Shown here: positions 10,301-18,886 of the stretch, piece after piece
Position numbering within the stretch: the stretch's first letter is position 1
Layout: every line of letters starts with the position of its first letter
Assembly: GCA_039105265.1 (NCBI GenBank)
Contig: JAPFFF010000025.1
Span: forward strand, 248,001 to 312,000
Direction: 5' to 3'
Length of the DNA stretch: 64,000 nt
Source of the DNA: Tritrichomonas musculus
Lineage: Eukaryota > Parabasalia > Tritrichomonadida > Tritrichomonadidae
Position numbers and translations under genes: made by a program
Notes under the pieces: generated by a model
The model's database searches: none
What the model was told of the DNA's origin: nothing
The model's input: only the letters and a program-made list of their open reading frames with translations

Positions 10301-11137
10301 TATTTGAAAGGACTACATGTCAATCAAAATGTTAAAAAGGCTTTATATTTTTTTACAAGTTCTGTTAAAATATATGATACTTCACTTTTTTCTTTTCGTT
10401 CAGACGCACTGTATCAACTTGGTTTTTTATATTATAATCAAATTCATATTCAAAGAGACATCAAAAAGGCAATCAAATATTTATCGGAAGCTGCTGATCT
10501 TTATAATGATAATGCACAATACTATCTTGGATATATTTATTTTGAACAATCACAAATTGACAAAGCAATTCATTATTTTAAAGAAGCATCTTGTTTTAAT
10601 AATGAATTAGCGAAAAATAATCTAGGCGTTTTATTCAAACTAGGAAAAGGAGTGCAGCAAAATATTGGGCAATCAATCGAGTATTTTAATGAAGCAATTC
10701 GTCAGAAAAATGATCCTGTTGCTATGTTTAATTTAGCACATATTTATTATTTTGAGGAAGCTGGAATAATTGATATAGATAAAGCTTTCGATTTATTAAT
10801 CAAATCATCGCAAAAACAAATTTCATATTCAAATATTTTATTATGTCTAGTAGCAATCAAAAAATTCAAATCAACAGATATAAAAAGAATTAAAAAAGAA
10901 CTTGAAAAAATAGTTCAACAACAATGTTCTTTATTACTCGAAAAAATTGACTATTTCATTAAAAGTTATCGGCTATATTCTCCATTGAATTTATCCAAAA
11001 TAAACGAACAATTAAGTAAAATTAATCTTTTTTATTATGGAACCAAAGTAAAGAACTATAGAGATGTCATTAAAAAAGAAAATCATATAAGGATAGATAT
11101 AAACTCCCTTTTTTATGAAGGTCTTGGTAATATTTAA
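7313..11137 (+). CDS. Protein kinase-like domain fused to about 20 Sel1-like repeats
   Basis: An intact 1274-aa frame with ATG at 7313; an in-frame TTG upstream is not a likely start. Residues 1-190 form a family-specific N-terminal region (IIVIDEYKEKQDEYLIFCFD). The kinase-like domain follows, with a glycine loop at 196-203 (GKGSCATV), the ATP-site Lys near 218 (ALKIP), YRDLYPNN in place of HRDxxxxN near 302-309, DFD in place of DFG at 322-324, and LPPE for APE. From about residue 455 there are some 20 Sel1-like repeats of ~36 aa (DINKAIHYFTLAANQN), which form a superhelical protein-binding scaffold. The catalytic Asp, the Asn and the metal-binding Asp are kept, so activity is possible despite the altered His and Gly. 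A broken paralogue lies at 26337-29028. It ends TAATAAA. Confidence 0.85.
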   Translation: METSLKNFKRHFEKHEIELFNPFLKKVFDKFTFYLDLNEEFDINKFLPFKYESRIIVIDEYKEKQDEYLIFCFDFNLLIIKLNNQNNRFLTDFLLSNEWSEKYFLKRIPFLDKHSEVTDIIFLHEINSFSSQFFINNSSFIVFWKAIINCFSGFVSKYSYEQSRKNINQISMGDFIEYHEKIEPRNKSFIKLRELGKGSCATVDLIYHLPSEKLFALKIPHDNCIDLIERERNNYLIIQNPYLAKYSGYLEDENKKCLLLDFIEGKTLKKYDTKKLNENEKYNIIFEIMISIHYIHSKQFIYRDLYPNNIIITQEKDAILIDFDRIITEKDQITIDFNHEILPPEFDSIHHFSSKSDVYLLGILMYDILFNDFSCKNYEKKIINLSKSELTSGKKKVIESCLKENSNLRPNMSDLIQIFYKNFLKENISKKCKEENLVNLYANNLLNSNDHQGLYTIGIIYYDGILVGFDFDKAFHYFCLAAKHNNSNAQFNLGVIYLKGKYVERDINKAIHYLTLAANQNCLEAQYHLGVAYLEGKYVKCDINKAIHYFTLAANQNYYLAQYNLAVIYDDGQYVERDINKALHYYSLAANQNCPEAQYNLAIIYDEGQYVKRDINKAIHYYSCAASQSDPQSLYNLGHIHYCGINGSPDMNKAIHYFTLASEQNNPQAQYVLGTIFLFGLNGKVDIDKAIKYFKLAANQNISEALYVLGIIYIQGQYVKTDIKKAIHYFTLASNQNHSYAQYNLGVLYENGIYVPRDINKAIIYHSLAANHNLCQSQLHLGYLYQTLNNFQKSIYFYSLASNQKEPKASFNLAEIYFKGLGVEQNLEKSIYYLSLAADQNFPIAQNKIGFFYYKGIHVKRDIEKSIHYFTLSAKQNDKLGQCLLGIIYSEGQGIPRDIYKAIHYLTLSSNQNYYVAQFILGITYYKETSITDHIQKSIYYLKLSADHNYSYAQFYLGFIYYEGIHISRDIKKAIHYFTISAEQNNPNSQYFLGMIYLKGLHVNQNVKKALYFFTSSVKIYDTSLFSFRSDALYQLGFLYYNQIHIQRDIKKAIKYLSEAADLYNDNAQYYLGYIYFEQSQIDKAIHYFKEASCFNNELAKNNLGVLFKLGKGVQQNIGQSIEYFNEAIRQKNDPVAMFNLAHIYYFEEAGIIDIDKAFDLLIKSSQKQISYSNILLCLVAIKKFKSTDIKRIKKELEKIVQQQCSLLLEKIDYFIKSYRLYSPLNLSKINEQLSKINLFYYGTKVKNYRDVIKKENHIRIDINSLFYEGLGNI

Positions 11138-11612
11138 TAAAATCAACAAGTCAACAGGTTGGTGAAGTTTGAAGGCTATGATGCTAATATATAATTTCCC
11201 CTATATTTCTATTTTTTTAGTTATATAAATTAAATCTAATTTAATTCTTTTTATTATTGAATATGGTAATTTTGTTGAATAAACTAATGGAATTATTGAA
11301 AGTTGATATGTAAAAATATAGTATCTTCTTAATGACAAGATTATAAACTTTTTGAATTTATAAATAGTTGAATACATTGAAAAATGTCCTTAACAGGATT
11401 CTATATGTAAAAACGTTTAAATACCTCTCAGATTCCAGATGCATACTTGAATAAATATTTTTTTTTTTTTCAATAAAAATAATTTTGAAAAAATAGCATA
11501 TTTAAGCAATTAATTTTTTTTAAATAGTCTCCCGAATTTCATTCTAATTTCAAAATCTGAATTCTACTATTTGCACATTTTCAAATATCTACTGTTATAT
11601 GAAAAACTTAGT
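11138..11612. other. Intergenic, nothing recognised
   Basis: AT-rich spacer with T and A runs between the kinase-Sel1 gene and the decayed LRR region. No RNA gene, long repeat or coding signal was seen. Confidence 0.6.
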
Positions 11613-13056
11613 AGATGGAAGCTAAATCAGCATCTTTTAGAATTCCAATTGAAGATTTAGAAATTATTAATGAAAACAAAAGCAAAATTCAAAACTTTTT
11701 TTGCCAATCACAATCTCCGCACAAAGAAGTAATATAAAAAGATGAAAATAAAAGAATCACTTAAAGAAGCTATTAAAAAAGGAGACATTGATCTCGTTGA
11801 AATGTTATTCAATGACGAAATTGAAGAAGATAGAATAGTATTTTTTTGAGTTTATTATTCCACGATTGATCAAAAATAATTCAGAAGACTACATCATTAC
11901 AAGCATTCTTAATTTTGGCCAAAATTCATGCTGACAAACTCTCAAATTTGATGATGAATCTGAAAAAGTGCTTGATCGATTCTGAACTCGTTCTCATCAA
12001 AGACGATCAAGCACATTTTTCTCCCTCCAAAGATCAGAGATTTGAGACAGGAAAGAATTGATGGATTTCGCAATTCAATACAAATTATATGTTAAAAGAC
12101 GATCAATTTTTGCTTGGAAAAACCGATACAAAAAGTGACAACTCTGTCATTCTAATACATTTGCATGCCGCAATATTGAAGAAGCGACTATTCCATCAAA
12201 TATCAAGATTATCTCTTCCTTTGCATTTTGTTCATACAAAGAACTTGAAACTGTTGAATTTGAGTCCAATTCAGAGCTGCAAATAATTGATGAAATCGCA
12301 TTTAAATGTTCAAGAATAAAAGAAATAAAGATTCCTAAGAGTGTTGTCGAGATTGAAAAAATATTCTTTCCAGAACATTTAACGAAAGTTGGAATGAATT
12401 GTTTTGAAGATTCAAAAGAATTGAAAATAATTGGTATTTCACCAAAAAAGACAAATATTTGTTAAGCAAAAGTGACAATAAAAGTGCCAATTTTGATATT
12501 CTTTTATTTTCACGATATGATCTTCAAGAAGAAATTATTCCATCAAATATCAAAATCATCACTTCATATGAATTCTTCCGTTACTATGATCATATCAGAG
12601 TCGTATTTCCCGATAATTGAGAGTTGGGAATTATCGATGATTATGCATTTTCAGCAGCAAAAATTGCCTGTGTTTCAATTCCAAAGAAAGTTTCCAAAAT
12701 CGGTAAATTTGCATTCAAAAAAATGAGAAAATTATGTAAATGGTGAATTCTCAAATGATTCAGAGTTGAAATTCATTGATGATTATGCATTTTGGAACAC
12801 CAAAATTGACAAAATTACGATACCCACAAAAGTTACTAGAATTGGTAAATTGGCATTATATTACTGTAAAAACCTTAAAAATATTGAAATTCCAACAAAT
12901 TCATACATTCCACAATATGTTATTAAGATTGAATCTTTTGCATTTTACAAGTGCCAAAATCTGGAAATTGTTGACATTCCATTAAATTCTGAATTTGGTA
13001 ATGATATTTTTTTAGATAAAGGCAATAACAAAAGGCATTCCCTTGAATTTCTTTAA
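11613..13056 (+). pseudogene. Decayed BspA-like LRR gene
   Basis: Coding-like text changes frame several times. It opens with ATG 11613 (MEAKSASFRIPIEDLEIIN), stops after 40 codons, then continues with KIKESLKEAIKKGDIDLVEM. From 12089 it has the module FLLGKTDTKSDN, which precedes LRRs in this family, followed by LRR text (IPSNIKIISSFAFCSYKEL). A second degraded copy of the module starts near 12460. The final part, 12766-13056, is an open LRR stretch (KIDKITIPTKVTRIGKLALYYC). Related modules occur at 14785-16728. The many stops and frame changes make this a pseudogene, possibly two overlapping duplicated pieces. Confidence 0.75.
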
Positions 13057-13560
13057 TAGAATCATGATTCTTCCAATGACAAACAATTCATAAAAGTATG
13101 TGTTCTGATAATATTCACCAAAAAAGGAATCACTATTTTTTTTAATGTTTTATAGTTTTCGAAAGTAATAGAACGAGGACGAATTTTTTTTTCAAATGAA
13201 ATTCATCTTTAAAAAAGGCATTTTATGGCATTACTGATTGAGGTATTTGTATATCAATTAATGCAAAAAAACACTATCCTTTATTTATATTACAAAAGAA
13301 GGAATAGTAATTTTTATCAAAGAATCGCATTCACCAAATGCATACTTTCTAATTATAAATACAGAAGATGGAATACTTACATACAAAGTATAAGGTTGAA
13401 AAGCAGAGTAATTAATAAGTTAAACCTGTTATCATTCTATAAATCATTAAAGATTCTTTACACAAAAAAGAATAAGATTTAAGTTAAAAAAGTTTATTTA
13501 AGTTAATGATTTTAATTCACTATAATGTGAAATTTGTGATTTTAGATATTAATTATGAGC
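13057..13560. other. Intergenic, nothing recognised
   Basis: AT-rich. An 85-codon open frame on + (13225-13482) is Lys/Tyr-rich with no recognisable motif, and I do not support it as a gene. Confidence 0.5.
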
Positions 13561-14120
13561 ATTTATTTTCATTTATCCTGTTTCTGCTTTGCTTATTTTT
13601 ATAGGACCTTTAGATAGGAGATCAACAATTTCTGGATAATTATTTTCTCTTGCAAAGTCAATGGCAGCTTTGTGAATATTATATTTTTAAAATTCTATAA
13701 ATCTTTCATTTTTTCAATCCAATTCAAAATTTAATTTCAAATCATATGAATATTTTTGATTTAAAATGTTTTTTATGTTGACATCAATTTTTTCTTGTCT
13801 AAATAATAATTCAACAATTTCTTTATTGCCATTTTTTGTGGCATTCATCAACGCTGTTATATAAAATGTTCAAGTTAAATTCCATAAATCATTCAATTTT
13901 ACAATAGAGTGAAAAAAGTTAGATTTGAATTTCTTAAATGTTTGCGATTTAAAATGTCTTTCATATTGATATCAATATCCTTTTGTCTTAATAATAATTC
14001 AACAATTTCTTTATGGCCACCAGATTCAGCATTCATCAACGCTGTTAAAAAAAATAATCATTTTAATATTTGTATTGAAAATATTTTTTCTGTATATATA
14101 CCTCTGAATTTCTTTTGTGA
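13561..14120 (-). pseudogene. Ankyrin-repeat gene remnant
   Basis: Reading the minus strand gives at least three diverged ankyrin units: TALMNAESGGHKEIVELLL near 13960-14050, TALMNATKNGNKEIVELLF near 13780-13860, and AIDFARENNYPEIVDLLSKG near 13600-13680. They are separated by ~100-nt linkers that resemble each other (both begin with text like DILNRK or NILNQK) but contain stops. This matches the long-linker ankyrin layout of the intact gene at 18887-21370, so it is most likely a tandem-repeat ankyrin gene in decay rather than an intron-containing gene. No start was found. Confidence 0.65.
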
Positions 14121-14784
14121 TTAATTATAGGAAATTTGAATGCATTCGTCATTTCAAATGCTTTGGTTCGAAAGATGCTAAGCTATGCTCTTAAAATAAA
14201 CTTGATATTCGCATAATATACATCTTCTTATAGAATATGGCCATTTTTCTGTAGCAATTTTCATTCAATTTTTCACTTTTTAGATTGAATAGATGTCCAC
14301 AAGCCAAGATCCTGCCAAAATTTTTATTATTTATTATTACAAAAATTAATTAATGAATATGCATTTCCTAAGGTGGCTGCATTTTCATAACATTCAATTG
14401 ATTTCAAATAATTTCAATTCAAGGAGAATTTTCATTAATTTTTAACCTCCATATCCAAATAAATTATTTGAATCATCTTGAATTGAATATCAATAATGGC
14501 CAGCATCATTTATAGGAAGATAATTCTAAAATATTATATTTATATCAAAATCTAATATATAAGCTCCCATATATGTTTCTAATTGAAAAATCAATAATTT
14601 CTGCTTTATGACATCAATTTTCTGTTGTTTTTTTTAAAAATAATTGCATTCCCGTTTTAAATATAGCAAGCCAAGAATTGTCATTGCATAAGGTGATGGT
14701 TTGGCAGCTATAAAAATTTTTAATTATTTATGTTGATTGTGAAACATTAAAAATTTTTTTAATTATTTATATTGAAATGCTTCC
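14121..14784. other. Intergenic with weak coding-like fragments
   Basis: No intact frame. On the minus strand, short bits such as AAKPSPYAMTILGLLYLK (near 14660-14710) and YENAATLGNAYSLIN (near 14340-14390) look faintly like Sel1-type repeats. They are too short and broken to assign. Confidence 0.4.
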
Positions 14785-16728
14785 TCATATGCATATACCA
14801 TTGAATTTTCTTGGAATCATGATTGTGTTTAAACTGGAAACGCTAAATGCATTCTTTTTTATTTTTTTCAATTGTGAATTTTCTAATATTTCAACAATTT
14901 GAAGATTTCTACAATAAGCAAAAGCATGATCACCAATTTCAGTTATGCTAGATGGAAATATTATAGATTTGAGAAATGATCCATAAAAAGCATATTTATC
15001 AAGAATAGTTACTTCTGATTTTTTGTGAAAATCAATAAATTCAAGATTTTTACAGAAAAAGAAAGATCTAACTGAAACTTGTTTAACATGACAAGGAATT
15101 GAAATGAATTTAATAGCAGTTTGTCCAAAACCATACTGTTCTAATTCCGAATCATCTGCAAACTCGATTTTAATGAGTTGTTGACAACCGTTGAAGCAAT
15201 GCTCTTTGATTGTCTTTACATGATGAGGTATTTTGATGTTCTTTAATGATGACTTGAAAAAAGCATACTTTCCAATTGACTGTATATTTGATTCATCTTG
15301 AAAAAGCACGTGCTTAAGATTTGAACATCAAGAAAAGGCAAATGGAGCGATTATTTTAATGAAGGGAGGAATAATGGTATTTTCAATATCACGACGTGCA
15401 AAGTAAAGAACATCAAAATTGTCACTTTTTATATCAGATTTCCCAATTATGAAAGAATCATTATAAAAAGAAATATTTTCTTTATTTGTTGGAAATACAT
15501 TATCAATTCCTTCCAGTTTAGTTGAATTGAAAGAAAGAAAATATTTCTTATAATAATGATAATGTTTTGATTGATGATTCATTGAATGCAAAATTTCCTA
15601 TCGAAATCAATTCAGATTCTTCAGAAAATTCAACAACTTCAAGATTTTTTGTTTTTGCAAATGCATAATCACCAATTTTTTTGACATGTGATGTGTTCTT
15701 AATTCTTTCAATTTTTGTATGTGAAAAAGCGTTCTGCTCAATTAATTCCAATTTTGAATTAATTGAAAATAAAACGCTTTTGAGATTAAAACATTCAGTA
15801 AAAGCATAAGAATCAATTTTTATGACACTCTGTGGAATTTTAATGAATTCAATATTAGTCGTTGAAAATGAATGGTCAACGATAGAATTCAACTTTGAAT
15901 CTTCTGAAAATTCAACTTTTTTCAATTTCCTACAAAATGAAAATGAACGAATTCCAATATTAGTAACTTGTGATGGAATCTTGATTTCTTCAAGTGATGA
16001 CACAAAAAATGCATTGTCATTAAATAATTGAATTTTAGAATTCTCAGAAAATTGAATTGATTTGCATTCACAAAATATTTTTGAGATTGATAATCAACGT
16101 AATCAGGAACAATAATATTTTCTTTAATTATTTTATTATTTAAAAACAATCCTGCTGAGAGTTCTTTTTTATTTAAAACAAAAGTCAAACCGTTTTCATC
16201 CTTGATTTTAATTCTAGTGAGTAAATCAACAAGTTTGACTTTCCTTTTGAGGAATGCCTCATATAAATTCTTTTTTATTTCCAAAAATTGAGAATAAGAT
16301 TGAATTCCATTGCTTATAAATAAACTTTGAATTATTTCAAAATAGCTTTTATTTATTGTTTCAAAATTGTTTAAGCAATCTTGAATTTTTTGATGTAAGC
16401 TTTGGTTTAAATCGATTATTTGGTTATTATTTTTCCTATAATTGTCATATATATAAATTAAATCTTTCATTCGATCGAATTCATTGCATAATAAATCGTA
16501 TTCAATGAAATTTTCTTTATTGATGTCAGGAATTTTGCTATAAACCAAGTAATCAATAAAATTTTTAAAAGTATTTATATTTATATTTGATTTAACTACA
16601 TACTGCTGATTGAAACATAATTCTTTATAAATATCAGGATTAACATTAGTCAATATTACTAAATTGGAAGGTATATAAAATACTTTTGAATTTAAGATTA
16701 ATTTGTACATAGTATTTCTTTGTTGCAA
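14785..16728 (-). pseudogene. BspA-like LRR protein gene with two frameshifts and one stop
   Basis: Starts at 16728 (or the second Met, MYKLILNSKVFYIPSNLV) with the ~200-residue N-terminal region typical of intracellular trichomonad LRR proteins, including LLCNEFDRMKDLIYIYDNY. The frame shifts near 16080, continues as LRRs (KIPSQVTNIGIRSFSFCRKL) to about 15560, and shifts back. It then passes the module FIIGKSDIKSDNFDVLYFARR, hits one in-frame TGA near 15326, and continues as LRRs to the end at 14785. Each LRR unit follows IPSSVTEIGDHAFAYCRNLQ. The otherwise good sequence and few lesions suggest recent inactivation or assembly errors. The N-terminal region is BTB-like only by analogy. Confidence 0.8.
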
Positions 16729-16898
16729 TGTTAATTATAAAAAAAAATCAGACCATTTATTTATTCAATTTTTTTTTAGAAATTAGACAATGCATATTTT
16801 TGTCAGTTGTCTAGATTTGGTAAATGAAAAATTATAAATAAGTAAATCACTTTTTATTATTTAATATTCAACTTATAAATAATTGATAATGATCTCAA

Positions 16899-17714
16899 TC
16901 ATAAAAAATCATCACTTGTTAGACCTTCACAAATCCAATTGAAATCATCATTGTAATATTCTTTCTGATTTATTTCATTCTCAATGAAAAAATTATTTGT
17001 TTGCAATTTTTTAGATTTTCTGACTGTCTTTTTTATCTTTGTTTTCTTCATCAAACACTTTCTTTGAATGAAAGACCTTTTAACCAAATTATTGTAGCGA
17101 TTTTTGATCATTGCATCTGTTCTGTGTTTAAAATACTTAGATATTTTTGTCCATTGAGGGCCTAATCTATTCCTCAAAGAGATTATTAAGTCATCTTCTT
17201 CATGCGTCCATTGTCCTTGAATTAAATCCGGATTTAAATAGTAATTCCATCTTTCTCGACATTGTCTTGAATTTCTACCATCGAATTTTTTTGCCAAATG
17301 TCTCCAGTCATTGTCTCCAAATTCTTTTATCAATTGAAGAAGCTTTTCATCTTCATCTTTTGTCCATTTTCGATGATTTTGAAATATTGGCTTTTTCTTT
17401 AGTTTTTTGGCATTTATTGGATGATTATTGGTGCTGTTTGTGACTAAATAATTGGAAAATATAACTGAGTTTTGGTCATAATTATTTTGAGAATTAGAGA
17501 TTATATTTGATGAAGATTCATCTTTATTTTTTGAAGATGAATTTTCACAATTACTTGCACAACAAGATATTTGAGTTGGATTATCTTGAAATATATTTTC
17601 TTCATGTTCAATATTATCATTTATATAGAAAAATTCTTCATCAATTTCAAACCCATCCAGATTATCTTCATTTGATTGATTTGTATTTGAAAAAATATTT
17701 ATGTTTTGATTCAT
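16899..17714 (-). CDS. R2R3 Myb-like DNA-binding protein
   Basis: A 271-aa frame starting at MNQNINIFSNTNQ (17714). An acidic, Asn/Ser-rich N-terminus is followed by two Myb repeats. The first has KWTKDEDEKLLQLIKEFGDN, then DWRHLAKKF and CRERWNYYLNP, with three spaced Trp. The second has QWTHEEDDLIISLRNRLGPQ, then WTKISKYF and MIKNRYNNL, where Tyr replaces the third Trp. A basic tail (KKTKIKKTVRKSKK) may be a nuclear signal. Myb proteins of this type act as transcription factors; in Trichomonas vaginalis related proteins bind promoter elements. The frame is open to an earlier Met at 17843, but that extension is low-complexity, and the initiator-like TTTCATTTCATTATTC lies upstream of 17714. 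The target genes are unknown. Confidence 0.9.
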   Translation of the reverse strand: MNQNINIFSNTNQSNEDNLDGFEIDEEFFYINDNIEHEENIFQDNPTQISCCASNCENSSSKNKDESSSNIISNSQNNYDQNSVIFSNYLVTNSTNNHPINAKKLKKKPIFQNHRKWTKDEDEKLLQLIKEFGDNDWRHLAKKFDGRNSRQCRERWNYYLNPDLIQGQWTHEEDDLIISLRNRLGPQWTKISKYFKHRTDAMIKNRYNNLVKRSFIQRKCLMKKTKIKKTVRKSKKLQTNNFFIENEINQKEYYNDDFNWICEGLTSDDFL

Positions 17715-17849
17715 TAATACCGCACTTTTTTTTTTGAGAATAATGAAATGAAAAAGTAAACAGACCAACATGATTTTTTTAGAACTATTTTTTAAGAATG
17801 CAAAAAACCGTCGAGTTATTTTTTTATACAATTTTAACGACATTTGCTT

Positions 17850-18256
17850 TTACCGAAGGTTGTATTTAATAATTTTGTTGTTTTTTTCTTCATAAATCAA
17901 TAAAGATTAAATTAATGATTATACATAACTTTCTTCAAAATGATAAAATCATCATAAAAGGTTTAAAAAACTGATTTAGTTTATTAATAATCAGCGCTAC
18001 AATGCATTTGATCAATTTATTTTTATAGATTGCTTCTTCATATCTCAGATACCTTTATTTTATAAAAAAAGATAACTTAATAGTATTTTACTTTTTTATG
18101 AATCATAAATGAACTTAAAACTATTCTATTGTTATTCTATTTTAAAAAGTTTTAATTGATAATTACGGTGAAACGTAGGCTTAATGAAAAGTTTCAAAAT
18201 AATTAATTCAATTTTCAATTATTTGTATAAACTATTCAATGTATTTTTTTTTTTTT
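17850..18256. other. Intergenic, nothing recognised
   Basis: AT-rich spacer between the Myb gene and the hairpin/element cluster. No gene or RNA was seen. Confidence 0.5.
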
Positions 18257-18333
18257 AAACTTAAACTCAAAAGTCGGACGGTAGTTGAGGTCAAATAAAG
18301 GTTAAATAAAGTCCAGCTTTTGAGTTTAAGTTT
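18257..18333. repeat. 17-bp perfect hairpin
   Basis: AAACTTAAACTCAAAAG at 18257-18273 pairs perfectly with 18317-18333 around a 43-nt loop that is richer in G and C (TCGGACGGTAGTTGAGG). It sits just left of the 18343-18705 element. It could be a small mobile-element relic or a transcribed structure. Confidence 0.8.
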
Positions 18334-18342
18334 ACATTTTAT

Positions 18343-18705
18343 AACGGTACTGCGATCGGATGTAAAGTGTCAAAAGTATTTAAAAAACTGTAATAATCGA
18401 AACAAACCAAATATATAAATAGAACACATTATATATAATAACTTATCAAAATATTGGAAGGATTTTCTAATTTGATTTGGAGATTTATGTTCATTAAATT
18501 TGAATGAAAAACTCATTTTATCCATTCAAAAAAATTTTTTTTATATGGTATGTATATAAAATTGAAAATTTACTTCCAAATTTCATTAAAGAATTTGATT
18601 TTATATTATATAAAATTAACTGTTATATAATTTTTTTAGGCATTTCCAGGTTATTTAATTTTGCTCTCAATTTTTTGACACTTTACATCCGATCGCAGTA
18701 CCGTT
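18343..18705. mobile_element. MITE-like element with 33-bp perfect terminal repeats and 8-bp target duplication
   Basis: The left end, 18343-18375, starts AACGGTACTGCGATCGGATG and is the exact reverse complement of 18673-18705. The 8-bp direct repeat CATTTTAT lies immediately outside both ends (18335-18342 and 18706-18713), which is the mark of transposition. The 363-bp interior is AT-rich with no transposase, so it is non-autonomous. The perfect ends suggest recent insertion. The 8-bp duplication equals that of the 2697-3335 element, but the terminal sequences differ, so they belong to different families or subfamilies. The superfamily cannot be assigned by eye. Confidence 0.9.
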
Positions 18706-18886
18706 CATTTTATTCATTAATATTGAATATTTTAAATTAATTTACTTTGAAAAAAACATCAGTATTTTTGTTTTCTAAAATTTAAATATCAAAGATTTTA
18801 ACAAAACAATTTTGGATTCTAATCATAGCATCTCAATGTTTTCTCATCAATTAAATTGTTATATGAAAAACAACATTGAAAAATTT

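Noticed and set aside
13561-14120. Intron-containing ankyrin gene
   Set aside because: The linkers resemble each other and contain stops but lack the GTATGT and ACTAACACACAG-type signals of trichomonad introns; a decaying long-linker ankyrin gene explains it better.
18257-18333. Rho-independent-type terminator
   Set aside because: This is nuclear protist DNA; the hairpin is more likely a repeat relic.
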